DNA of 9,349 nt from Candidatus Cloacimonadota bacterium (GCA_003647765.1 QMNM01000038.1:1-9349), one strand, 5' to 3'. Counted from the stretch's first letter, positions 1 to 7,067 are shown. Numbers and translations are program-made. The notes: generated by a model from the sequence alone, not told the origin.

Positions 1-2
1 AT

Positions 3-2246
3 CCTACTATGGATAATTTCCTGATTATGAATGATATGATATCTATTCCTGCTGATGCTTTAGGAGCAAATGGCGACTTTATGTTAACAGGATTCTTTGA
101 TGATCCTAATTCTTTTCCAGAGGTTGAATATTTTGGTGTTGAATGTTCACCAGGGGTTATTCAGGAAGCTACCTGGCATGTTGAAAATGACTATTGGACA
201 ATGGAAGGTTATACAGGGCAAGGTGCTTATGGTTATGATAGCCAATGGTATCAAGTTCTGGATACACCAGAAATTGACCTGACTGGTGCAACTGATTTAC
301 AGCTAAAATTCAATGTTGCGCATAATGTAGAAGCACCAGGTGGAGAACCATTTGGATATGATGGATGGGATGGTTGTAATGTTAGAATCTCTACAGATGG
401 TGGCACTACTTGGGAAGTTCTTACACCAGCTGATACTTCATATTCTTATCAGGAAAGCAGCCTTTACTCATTTGGCTATCAGCATTTAGAAGGACAAGGA
501 ATTCCAGGATGGGTAGCTAATTCTAATGGCTGGCAAGAAGTCGTTGTAGACCTAAATGCTTATGAAAATCAAGTTGTAAAAATCCGATTTGCTTTTGCTT
601 CTGACCCAGCTTATGATACTGATGATGACCCAGCTCTATTTGGAATGCGTGTAGATGATATTGAACTAAGCTGTCATGCAGGACTTTTATTTAGCAATTA
701 TGGTGTACCTGGTGATATGACTTATGATTCTATTGGTGAGGCATGGTTTGCTATCAGTAATCCAACAGGAACACCTGGTGGACAAAACTATGTATACACT
801 GACCTTCCAGAAGAGTGGGAATCCTTTGTAGAAGCATACGGACAGCCAATTGATATGAGCGATTACATAGGTGAAAACATCAAATTCAGAGTATATTTCC
901 ATTCTGATGAAGACCAGCCAATTGGTGAAGGTATGTTCATTGATGATTTTGATTTCTGGTATGAACAAGAAGAACCACCAGGATATATCCAGGGTACAGT
1001 ATCCATTGAAGGCGGATTAGATCCAACTGGAACAAATCTTACATTCATCAACTTAGATGATGAAAATATATATACACATACTATAGACAATACAGCTGGA
1101 ACTTATGGTCCTTTAGAGGTTACAACTGGAAATTATATTGCTACTGCTGGTTATGATAATAGATTGTATATGGATACTTGGGAAGGATATATTGATGCAA
1201 CAACTAATATAGTTGACTTTTATCTAACAGAGTATACTGGTAATGATGTAGAAATTAATTATGACGGTCCTAATAATAACAGTATTGGAACTGGTTCAGA
1301 AGTTACATTTGAAGTAGCAGCTAGATTTACACCAGAAGAGTTGGGTGATTATGTAAATGACCCAATCACCAAAATGAGAATCTGGATTGCCCAGGTGCCT
1401 GATGCAGATATTAAACTAAGAATATGGGAAGGTGGAGCACCCGGAGACCCAGGTAATATCGTATATGAATATCAATTAGATACTTATACTATTGATGATT
1501 GGACAGAACATACACTATTCACTCCTGTACTGATTAAACCAGATACAGAATATTGGATTGGCTATTGGATTCATACTCCAACAGGATTTCCAGCAGGTTG
1601 CGATGCAGGCCCAATGGTTGCAGATAAAGGTGCATGGATTAATATGTCACCTTATGGTTGGGTTCTTTTAACGGACCTTAATCCATCGTTAAACTATAAC
1701 TGGAATATTCGTGCAACTGTTCTACACGGTGGCGTTCCACCAGTAACTCAATACATTCCATTAGGAGTGGAATGGAACTGGAATTCCACTTATATTCATC
1801 CAGAAGATACTTCTTTATATTCTGTGTTTGCTTCTGTAATGCCAGATGATATTTATCAGGTCAAGAATCAACTACATTCTGCTACTAATTATAGTGGAAC
1901 TTGGGTTGGCGACTTAACAGATATTGCTGATGGTGAAGGATATTTGATAAATATGATTAATGCAGCTCCTGACTTCTCTATTACTGGAACACAAATCCCT
2001 TATACTACTCCAATTGAAGTCGGTGAAAATTGGAACTGGATTGGTTTCTTTGGTGATACGACTGTACCTCTTGAACCAGCTTTACAAAGTATTACTGCTA
2101 ATAATGAAGCATCTCAGATAAAAAATCAGACACAATCTGCTACTTGGTATGGGACCTGGGTTGGTGATTTGGCAAATATGGAGCCTGGTGTTGGTTATAA
2201 GCTAGATATGAATGTACCAGCTACATTGATATATGGATCCAAGTAA
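3..2246 (+). CDS. C-terminal part of a large modular secreted protein (5' end outside window)
   Basis: The reading frame is open to the window edge. The first ATG (position 9) has no visible ribosome site and no signal peptide follows it, so I read this as the 3' part of a longer gene; residues below count from that ATG. Domains in order: about 40-320, MAM / immune-inhibitor-A-like jelly-roll sequence with the phrases 'STDGGTTWE', 'VVKIRFAFASD', 'GMRVDDIEL' and 'GMFIDDFDFWY'; about 325-412, a carboxypeptidase-regulatory-like beta sandwich; about 414-575, an adhesin-like module with 'PDTEYWIGYWI' and 'GCDAGPMV', resembling modules of Bacteroidetes haemagglutinin/gingipain proteins; about 580-740, two repeats each starting at 'WNW' (W589, W675) and ending in 'GTWVGDL' plus a Gly-Tyr strand. 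The role is probably extracellular, in binding or as the accessory part of a protease whose catalytic domain may lie upstream. Unlike its neighbour it ends directly after the second WNW repeat, with no sorting domain, and a terminator follows 36 bases after the stop codon. The exact function is unknown. Confidence 0.85.
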   Translation, partial: PTMDNFLIMNDMISIPADALGANGDFMLTGFFDDPNSFPEVEYFGVECSPGVIQEATWHVENDYWTMEGYTGQGAYGYDSQWYQVLDTPEIDLTGATDLQLKFNVAHNVEAPGGEPFGYDGWDGCNVRISTDGGTTWEVLTPADTSYSYQESSLYSFGYQHLEGQGIPGWVANSNGWQEVVVDLNAYENQVVKIRFAFASDPAYDTDDDPALFGMRVDDIELSCHAGLLFSNYGVPGDMTYDSIGEAWFAISNPTGTPGGQNYVYTDLPEEWESFVEAYGQPIDMSDYIGENIKFRVYFHSDEDQPIGEGMFIDDFDFWYEQEEPPGYIQGTVSIEGGLDPTGTNLTFINLDDENIYTHTIDNTAGTYGPLEVTTGNYIATAGYDNRLYMDTWEGYIDATTNIVDFYLTEYTGNDVEINYDGPNNNSIGTGSEVTFEVAARFTPEELGDYVNDPITKMRIWIAQVPDADIKLRIWEGGAPGDPGNIVYEYQLDTYTIDDWTEHTLFTPVLIKPDTEYWIGYWIHTPTGFPAGCDAGPMVADKGAWINMSPYGWVLLTDLNPSLNYNWNIRATVLHGGVPPVTQYIPLGVEWNWNSTYIHPEDTSLYSVFASVMPDDIYQVKNQLHSATNYSGTWVGDLTDIADGEGYLINMINAAPDFSITGTQIPYTTPIEVGENWNWIGFFGDTTVPLEPALQSITANNEASQIKNQTQSATWYGTWVGDLANMEPGVGYKLDMNVPATLIYGSK
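1806..1956 (+). repeat. Block nearly identical to 4829-4979 in the next gene (copy A)
   Basis: By direct comparison this 151-base stretch matches 4829-4979 with only four differences (at 1889, 1910, 1913 and 1947). The first 83 bases (1806-1888) are identical. It encodes the core of the first WNW repeat. The offset between copies stays at 3023 bases through the second repeat as well. Confidence 0.92.
2115..2171 (+). repeat. Second near-identical block, matching 5138-5194 (copy A)
   Basis: This 57-base stretch differs from 5138-5194 at two positions only (2132 and 2141), at the same 3023-base offset as the preceding block. It encodes the 'QIKNQTQSATWYGTWVGDL' core of the second WNW repeat. 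The DNA between the two blocks is clearly more diverged. Confidence 0.88.
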
Positions 2247-2282
2247 TCAAATACTGATAATATATTGCAGATAAAGTTCAAG

Positions 2283-2320
2283 GAGAGGGGAAGTATTCTT
2301 CCTCTCTCTATTTCTATTTA
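2283..2320 (+). terminator. Hairpin terminator after the first secreted-protein gene
   Basis: The arms GAGAGGGGAAG (2283-2293) and CTTCCTCTCTC (2298-2308) form an 11-bp stem with one G-T pair and a TATT loop. A T-rich stretch follows (to 2320). It begins 36 bases after the stop codon, which suits an intrinsic terminator. The T tract is interrupted by A and C, so efficiency is uncertain. Confidence 0.7.
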
Positions 2321-2338
2321 CGGTAAACCGCAAATATT

Positions 2339-2428
2339 AGCCACAGAATCATGGAGAACACGGAGAATAATTTAAATTTTCTAGTATGAAAATTATTTAA
2401 GAACTCTGCGTTTTTGTGTATCTACGGC
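2339..2428. repeat. Degenerate palindromic intergenic repeat of the CCACAGAG type
   Basis: The left arm (from 2339: CCACAGA...GGAGAACACGGAGAATAA) and the reverse complement of the right arm (GAACTCTGCGTTTTTGTGT, from 2401) can be paired over roughly 30 bases with mismatches and a small indel. The centre is a cleaner hairpin, AATTTTC (2375-2381) / GAAAATT (2388-2394). A related arm occurs at 9151. I recall such 'CCACAGAGAACACAGAGA' elements as common dispersed intergenic repeats in many bacterial genomes; whether this one is mobile or transcribed cannot be told here. Confidence 0.6.
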
Positions 2429-2515
2429 AAAAAATTTTAATCAGGCATTTAACATCAATTCCAAATGACATCTCGGATATATTAGATTTATACTGTACAC
2501 TATTACAAAAAAAAT

Positions 2516-2545
2516 TTGACAATGGAAAGCTACACAATACGTTTT
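2516..2545 (+). promoter_or_regulatory. Candidate promoter of the C10 peptidase gene
   Basis: TTGACA (2516-2521), preceded by a run of eight A, is followed after 16 bases by TACGTT (2538-2543). Read the Bacteroidetes way it is TTTG, 19 bases, then TACGTTTT (consensus TAnnTTTG, imperfect). The predicted start near 2550 leaves room for the ribosome site at 2561-2565. The -10 match is weak. Confidence 0.4.
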
Positions 2546-2572
2546 TGAAAAAATAATTTAAGGAGAGTTATT

Positions 2573-5500
2573 ATGTTTAAGAAAACATTGCTAACAGCAC
2601 TTATAGTGTTGAATTTACTAATAAGTATTAGCTTATTCTCTACTCCTGTTACTTCATCAATGGTGGAAAATACTGTTAATACCTTTCTACAAGTAAAGGA
2701 CAAAGTATCAGATTTTGCTATTGGAAAGATTGAACAATTAAAATCTGATGACCAGAAAACTGTATTAGCATACATAGTTAATCTGAATCCTAAAGGTTTT
2801 GTCGTTATTTCAGTAGATACTGATATTTATCCTGTTATTGCTTATTCGTTCATTGGTAATTTTGTAATGGAAGATGTCCCTCAAAATATTGGGTATCAGA
2901 TGGTCAAGACGGATATGGACCTTAGGTTAAAAGCAATTCCTCAAACATCAGATAATCTCAAAAATGAGAATAATTCATTATGGAATAAATATCTCAAAGG
3001 CGATATTTTTCAAATTAAAGGTGGGAAATTTGAGCAATGGCCCCCTGAAGGCAGTACTCCTACTGAAGGTTGGGTACTGACCACATGGAATCAAGGAGGC
3101 CCATATAATTCATTCTGTCCTATGGATCCACAAAATGGTGGAAGAAGTGTAACTGGCTGTGTAGCAACTGCTATGTCCCAAGTGCTTAATTATCATAAAT
3201 ATATTGGGAATGCGAATTTTACTGACGCTGATGATTATTGGTCTACTTATACAAATCCAGCTATACTCATTGATGATCACTATCTTCTTCGGGACTTTCC
3301 ATCATTTCCAGAATTGAATGTATATCTTGATACACTAAAAAGTCATTATTTAAATAATGTATATCTAACTAATGAGGATAAAGCCGCATTAAATTTCGCA
3401 GCTGGTATTTCTGTTCACATGAGCTATTCCAATAATGCATCTGGTGCCTATATGAGTGATGTAGATAATGCTTTTATCTATAAATTCAATTATGATAGTG
3501 CAAATTACTATGATTACTGGTATCCTAATTTCTATACTATATTACAAACAGATATGCAAAATGCTCGTCCTGCTATATTAGGTGTTGTGTCAGCTGAGGA
3601 AGGTCATGCTATTATTATTGATGGTTATAATACTGATGATTATTATCATTGTAATTTTGGTTGGGGTGGAGATTGGGATGGTTGGTATAGTTTGCCTTAT
3701 GGATTACCTGCTGGATTTTATGCAGTTAGTCATGGAGTAATGAATATTGAAGGTGGATTAGAAGTTGATGTTGATGGCACTGTATCTGTTGATGAAACAA
3801 GTCCAGTTGGCACAGAAATCACTTTTGACGGTGGATACGACTATTCTGCAACTGTAACAGACCCTACTGGTTATTATGAACTTCCACAAGTTATGCCAGG
3901 ACCTTATACTGCTTCTGCTCTACTTGTCAGCAATGATAGTCTATTTTATCAAAGTAAAGAAGTGTATATTAGCGAATTTACTTCAACAGTTAACTTTGAC
4001 TTGTTCTATTATGAGAAAGTAAGTGGCACTGTATCAATAGATACTGTTGGTGTAAGCCCTGTTGGAACTATAATAGAATTTGATGGTGATTATCATTATT
4101 CTACTACTGTATCAGATCCTTCTGGATATTATGAAATTCCATCTGTAATGCCAGGAACATACACAGCAACAGCTGCTCTTGGCAGAATGTATTTCCAGAC
4201 TAAAGAAGTAGTTCTTGATAGTATTAATATGCAAGTAGATTTTGAATTAGGAAATTATAGCAATCAAGTGGAATTGCATTATGATAGCACACCATCGGAA
4301 ATATTTGTCTTACCTACGGGCTATACAGCAAAGTCAGCTGTTAGATTCACGCCAGACGAATTAGATAGTTATGTAGATGACTTGATAGCACAAGTTAAAT
4401 TTAAAGCACCTGCTTCTTCCGATGATTGTGATATAACTATAAAAATCTGGGAATGCCCACTTGATAATCTACCAGAAGATAATTATTTGGTGTATGAACA
4501 AGAAATAGACAACTTTAATGCTGATGAATGGGTAATTCATATTTTGGATGTGCCTATCCCAATTATGGAAGATACAGAATATTGGCTTGGTTATGAAATT
4601 CATGCTATAAATACAGGCAATATTGTTTGGATAGATGAAGGACCAATGGTTCCAAATAAAGGTGGATGGCTTTACATTTCCGCTTGGATGCCTTTTACAC
4701 AAATTGGAAGTAATGATAATAACTTTAATATAAGAGCTATCATTCTTACGCCTGGAGGTGGAACTGAACCACGATATATTCCTCTATACGAGGATTGGAA
4801 TTGGATATCCTTTAATGTCCATCCTAATGATACTTCTTTATATTCTGTGTTTGCTTCTGTAATGCCAGATGATATTTATCAGGTCAAGAATCAACTACAT
4901 TCTGCTACTAACTATAGTGGAACTTGGGTTGGTGATTTAACAGATATTGCTGATGGTGAAGGATATTTGGTAAATATGAATGAATCTGCACCTGATTACT
5001 CTATCCTAGGAATGCCAATTCTTTATAATGTTCCAATTACTCTAACCGCTAATTGGAATTGGATTGCTTTCTATCCAAATGTTATTGTGCCTATCGGTCC
5101 TGCATTACAAAGTATTACTGATGATAATAATGCTATACAGATAAAAAATCAGACCCAATCTGCGACTTGGTATGGGACCTGGGTTGGTGATTTGACTGTA
5201 ATGGAGCCAGGTGTTGGTTATAAGTTAAATATGAACTCAGATGACCAACTTATCTATTACATTAGTAAGAATGTTCATAATGTTAAGAAACACACTTCTA
5301 CTTGGAAAGTCATTTCAGGCACACAATACAATATGGTAGCAATAGTAAAGTTAGGAGATACGAATTACGAGTTAGGATCTAACCCGCTTAAAGCGGAAAA
5401 TTATGAATTAGGAGTTTTTGATAATGATGATAATTGTCGTTCTATTGGTGTGAGACAGAATTTAAATGGCAATGATTTCCGGTATTTCACAATAGTCGGA

Positions 5501-5944
5501 AATGAAACCGCAGAGACCAAAGAAGAATTACATTTCCGTGTCTATAACGAAAAGACAAATGAAATGTATGAATGCAACGAAAAAATTCTCTTTGCTGATA
5601 ATACGACTATTGGTTCGCCAGATGAGCCATTTGTCCTAACTGCTGACAATAAATCTAATATTCCAATGGTATATAAGTTAGCACAGAATTATCCTAATCC
5701 ATTTAATCCGACTACAAAGATCAGTTATTCAATTCCAAAAGACACGAATGTTGAATTGAAGATTTACAATATCAAAGGTGAATTGGTGAAAACATTAGTA
5801 AATGAGAAAAACTCAGCAGGTTTGTATGATGTTATTTGGAATGGCAAAGATGATGGCAACAGAGAAGTATCAAGTGGAATATATTTCTACAAAATACAGA
5901 CAGATAGATATAGTGAGACAAAAAAGATGCTTCTACTTCGTTAA
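2573..5944 (+). CDS. Secreted C10 family (streptopain-like) cysteine peptidase with type A sorting domain
   Basis: An AGGAG (2561-2565) lies 7 bases before the ATG, and a lysine-plus-hydrophobic signal peptide (residues 1 to about 23) supports this start. Residues about 25-160 look like the Spi/C10 propeptide ('GFVVISVD', then 'PVIAYS'). The papain-fold catalytic domain (about 165-394) shows oxyanion-hole Q174 in 'WNQGGPYN', nucleophile C196 in 'VTGCVATAMSQV', H345 in 'EEGHAIIIDGY' and N361/W364 in 'NFGWGG', so it should be active after propeptide removal. There follow two tandem carboxypeptidase-regulatory-like domains (395-482, 483-562), an adhesin-like module (566-730), two WNW repeats (W742, W828, to about 893), a beta domain (908-1025) and a FlgD-Ig-like sorting domain from Y1034 ('YPNPFNP') to the end. 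In Bacteroidetes such a domain directs export by the type IX system and surface anchoring; that machinery is not in the window. At 1123 residues it is far longer than streptopain (about 400) because of the added modules. The C-terminal modules are shared with the upstream gene. Substrate unknown. Confidence 0.93.
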   Translation: MFKKTLLTALIVLNLLISISLFSTPVTSSMVENTVNTFLQVKDKVSDFAIGKIEQLKSDDQKTVLAYIVNLNPKGFVVISVDTDIYPVIAYSFIGNFVMEDVPQNIGYQMVKTDMDLRLKAIPQTSDNLKNENNSLWNKYLKGDIFQIKGGKFEQWPPEGSTPTEGWVLTTWNQGGPYNSFCPMDPQNGGRSVTGCVATAMSQVLNYHKYIGNANFTDADDYWSTYTNPAILIDDHYLLRDFPSFPELNVYLDTLKSHYLNNVYLTNEDKAALNFAAGISVHMSYSNNASGAYMSDVDNAFIYKFNYDSANYYDYWYPNFYTILQTDMQNARPAILGVVSAEEGHAIIIDGYNTDDYYHCNFGWGGDWDGWYSLPYGLPAGFYAVSHGVMNIEGGLEVDVDGTVSVDETSPVGTEITFDGGYDYSATVTDPTGYYELPQVMPGPYTASALLVSNDSLFYQSKEVYISEFTSTVNFDLFYYEKVSGTVSIDTVGVSPVGTIIEFDGDYHYSTTVSDPSGYYEIPSVMPGTYTATAALGRMYFQTKEVVLDSINMQVDFELGNYSNQVELHYDSTPSEIFVLPTGYTAKSAVRFTPDELDSYVDDLIAQVKFKAPASSDDCDITIKIWECPLDNLPEDNYLVYEQEIDNFNADEWVIHILDVPIPIMEDTEYWLGYEIHAINTGNIVWIDEGPMVPNKGGWLYISAWMPFTQIGSNDNNFNIRAIILTPGGGTEPRYIPLYEDWNWISFNVHPNDTSLYSVFASVMPDDIYQVKNQLHSATNYSGTWVGDLTDIADGEGYLVNMNESAPDYSILGMPILYNVPITLTANWNWIAFYPNVIVPIGPALQSITDDNNAIQIKNQTQSATWYGTWVGDLTVMEPGVGYKLNMNSDDQLIYYISKNVHNVKKHTSTWKVISGTQYNMVAIVKLGDTNYELGSNPLKAENYELGVFDNDDNCRSIGVRQNLNGNDFRYFTIVGNETAETKEELHFRVYNEKTNEMYECNEKILFADNTTIGSPDEPFVLTADNKSNIPMVYKLAQNYPNPFNPTTKISYSIPKDTNVELKIYNIKGELVKTLVNEKNSAGLYDVIWNGKDDGNREVSSGIYFYKIQTDRYSETKKMLLLR
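4829..4979 (+). repeat. Block nearly identical to 1806-1956 (copy B)
   Basis: Second copy of the 151-base near-identical stretch, here encoding the core of the first WNW repeat of the peptidase (from D753). Four differences from copy A; three are synonymous and one changes Ile to Val. Confidence 0.92.
5138..5194 (+). repeat. Second near-identical block, matching 2115-2171 (copy B)
   Basis: 57 bases with two differences from copy A, both synonymous. It encodes the core of the second WNW repeat of the peptidase. Confidence 0.88.
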
Positions 5945-5980
5945 AACTTCGTAGAATAAATGTTGATTAAGTAAGATATA

Positions 5981-6018
5981 ATAAATGCCAGGGAATACTT
6001 CCTTGGCATTTATTTTTA
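5981..6018 (+). terminator. Intrinsic terminator of the peptidase gene
   Basis: A 15-bp stem pairs ATAAATGCCAGGGAA (5981-5995) with TTCCTTGGCATTTAT (5999-6013) around a TAC loop, with one G-T pair. TTTTA follows at once. It starts 37 bases after the stop codon. The spacing and the loop-proximal 'GGGAA...TTCC' resemble the terminator after the first secreted-protein gene. Confidence 0.85.
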
Positions 6019-6050
6019 TATTAATGGACTCGGGCTAAAATATATATTGT

Positions 6051-6067
6051 GAAAAAAATATTTGACA
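6051..6067 (+). promoter_or_regulatory. Possible -35 region of the tRNA-Asn gene
   Basis: A run of A followed by TTTGACA (TTGACA at 6062-6067) lies 38 bases before the tRNA. It closely resembles the A-run plus TTTGACAAT before the peptidase gene. At 15-18 bases downstream there is no good -10 match (the region reads GGAGATTGG), so this is only a half-site. Confidence 0.3.
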
Positions 6068-6104
6068 ATAAATTTATGAATTTGGAGATTGGTCTTCAAT
6101 AAGT

Positions 6105-6181
6105 TCCTGAGTAGCTCAGTTGGTCAGAGCGGGTGGCTGTTAACCACTAGGTCGGGGGTCCGAATCCCTCCTCAGGAGCCA
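6105..6181 (+). tRNA. tRNA-Asn (anticodon GUU)
   Basis: A full cloverleaf can be drawn. The acceptor stem TCCTGAG (6105-6111) pairs with CTCAGGA (6171-6177); the D arm is GCTC/GAGC with an AGTTGGTCA loop; the anticodon stem GGTGG/CCACT encloses CTGTTAA with anticodon GTT at 6139-6141; the variable loop is AGGTC; the T stem is GGGGG/CCCTC. The discriminator base is G, as in E. coli tRNA-Asn, and CCA is encoded (6179-6181). The T loop reads TCCGAAT, so position 55 (6160) is C instead of the nearly universal U. It stands alone between terminators and repeats; a run of seven T follows the CCA directly and may help end the transcript. Confidence 0.96.
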
Positions 6182-6283
6182 TTTTTTTAAATGGATATTG
6201 ATTGTGATTATAATTGTACAAAGATGAAATTTACTAATATTATTAAAGCCACAAATTCACAAATTAAAATATTTATTTGACTC

Positions 6284-6310
6284 AGCATCGGTGTTTACAC
6301 CGTCGCAATC
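6284..6310 (-). repeat. 27-base dispersed repeat, copy 1 (inverted relative to 9233-9259)
   Basis: The sequence AGCATCGGTGTTTACAC plus ten more bases matches the reverse complement of 9233-9259 at 25 of 27 positions. Within it, 6285-6306 can fold into a 10-bp stem with two central mismatches. Read on the - strand it lies about 8 bases past the end of the lipoprotein gene, so it could help end or protect that transcript; no good T run follows it. Confidence 0.7.
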
Positions 6311-6318
6311 TCTTAAAG

Positions 6319-6762
6319 CTATTCTTGATCCCATAATATTTGTATATTGATATTTTTTTTGTAATATTTATTCATTTGGTAAAATAGTTCATTACTAACA
6401 TTATACCAATCTGATTCAAAAGAGGTAGTATCATCAGGCGATAAAGCATTATCACTAAAATATCCATTAGAAATATAATTATCAAAATCACATAGTGAAA
6501 TCCAAAACTTTTTATCCTCAGTAGGATTTTCTCCATAATAAAATCCTATCTGTATTAAATGAGCAGTCCTATCACCTACATTCTTAACTTTACCATTAAA
6601 TTTTACCTGATAATGATTATTCTGTCTACTATCATAATTCCAATTTAACAATTGCACTTCTGCTTTATTCTCCTTTATCTCAGGTTCTGTATTTGTTCCA
6701 GAACAACTCATTAGAAATAGCATAGCAAATGTTATTTTGGTGATTGTAATTACTATTCTCAT
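6319..6762 (-). CDS. Predicted lipoprotein with FxLYD-like beta domain
   Basis: Encodes 147 residues. The start at 6762 is chosen over an in-frame ATG at 6807 because AGGAGG lies 4 bases before it and because the protein then begins with a short positive and hydrophobic signal sequence ending in the lipobox-like 'LMSC' (Cys at residue 20). The protein is thus predicted to be lipid-modified and held at a membrane facing away from the cytoplasm. After a polar linker (to about residue 34) the rest reads as one beta domain with 'GKVKNVGDRTAHLIQIGFYY' followed by a 'SPDDTTSFESDW' strand, the pattern of FxLYD-type domains found in many small lipoproteins of unknown role. No enzyme motif is visible. 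It is transcribed away from the permease gene across a 305-base gap. A shared link with that membrane protein is possible but unproven. Confidence 0.75.
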   Translation of the reverse strand: MRIVITITKITFAMLFLMSCSGTNTEPEIKENKAEVQLLNWNYDSRQNNHYQVKFNGKVKNVGDRTAHLIQIGFYYGENPTEDKKFWISLCDFDNYISNGYFSDNALSPDDTTSFESDWYNVSNELFYQMNKYYKKNINIQILWDQE

Positions 6763-6766
6763 CAGT

Positions 6767-6772
6767 CCTCCT
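6767..6772 (-). promoter_or_regulatory. Ribosome binding site that fixes the lipoprotein start
   Basis: On the - strand the bases read AGGAGG, four bases before ATG at 6762. The alternative upstream ATG at 6807 has no purine-rich site before it and would bury the signal peptide behind 15 extra residues. Confidence 0.75.
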
Positions 6773-6986
6773 ATATTAAACCTATTCATTTTTTTAGTAA
6801 ATTCCATATTGATACGAGTTTTGCAATTACAAAAAGAGAATAGATGAACACCTTAGCAAGCTTCATTTTGCATTTTCTATAGAACAAAAAACTTGCCTAA
6901 TCTAATTACGAATTTGCTGTTTGTCATATAGTAGTTTATGTAATAAACATATCTATAAGTCAATTCACCTATATCAATTTTATTTT

Positions 6987-7016
6987 GTCAACTTACTTAC
7001 AAAATTGTGAGTTGAC
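6987..7016. promoter_or_regulatory. Operator-like inverted repeat before the permease-protease gene
   Basis: GTCAACT (6987-6993) and AGTTGAC (7010-7016) are perfect reverse complements separated by 16 bases, centre to centre about 23 bases (roughly two helical turns). The right arm overlaps the TTGACA of the candidate promoter, a position where a bound dimeric regulator would block transcription. No regulator gene is seen in the window. Confidence 0.45.
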
Positions 7017-7040
7017 ATTATGCCTTTGGTATTATGTATT
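7012..7040 (+). promoter_or_regulatory. Candidate promoter of the permease-protease gene
   Basis: TTGACA (7012-7017) is followed after 15 bases by TATGTA (7033-7038), or in the Bacteroidetes reading TTG, 18 bases, TATGTATT. The arrangement resembles the candidate before the peptidase gene. The predicted start near 7045 suits the GGAG at 7059-7062. Confidence 0.4.
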
Positions 7041-7067
7041 GTTGCTTTCTACATTAACGGAGCATAA

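Noticed and set aside
9-11. ATG at 9 as the true start of the first gene
   Set aside because: The frame continues to the window edge, no signal peptide follows, and the sequence begins inside a domain-like region, so the gene almost certainly starts upstream.
97-282. Small + strand frame inside the first gene (and 8153-8362 inside the permease gene)
   Set aside because: Out-of-frame shadows of the real coding sequence; no ribosome site or plausible product.
687-1090. Antisense open frames across the first secreted-protein gene (also 2530-2775, 4469-4702, 7640-7990 and 8576-9139)
   Set aside because: They lie opposite clearly coding frames with recognised domains, lack ribosome sites and have no recognisable protein features of their own.
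5931-5956. Inverted repeat TTCTAC / GTAGAA across the peptidase stop codon
   Set aside because: Only six paired bases around a 14-base gap with no T run; the stronger hairpin at 5981-6013 is the likely terminator.
6179-6194. CCATTT-TTTT-AAATGG hairpin after the tRNA as a terminator
   Set aside because: The stem is weak and uses the tRNA's own CCA; the T run may matter but the hairpin is not convincing.
6763-6807. Longer lipoprotein start at 6807
   Set aside because: No Shine-Dalgarno site, and it would place 15 extra residues before the signal peptide; AGGAGG precedes the ATG at 6762.
6934-6948. Short palindrome GTTTAT-GTA-ATAAAC in the gap before the permease gene
   Set aside because: Six A/T-rich pairs in A/T-rich DNA are expected by chance; nothing nearby supports a role.
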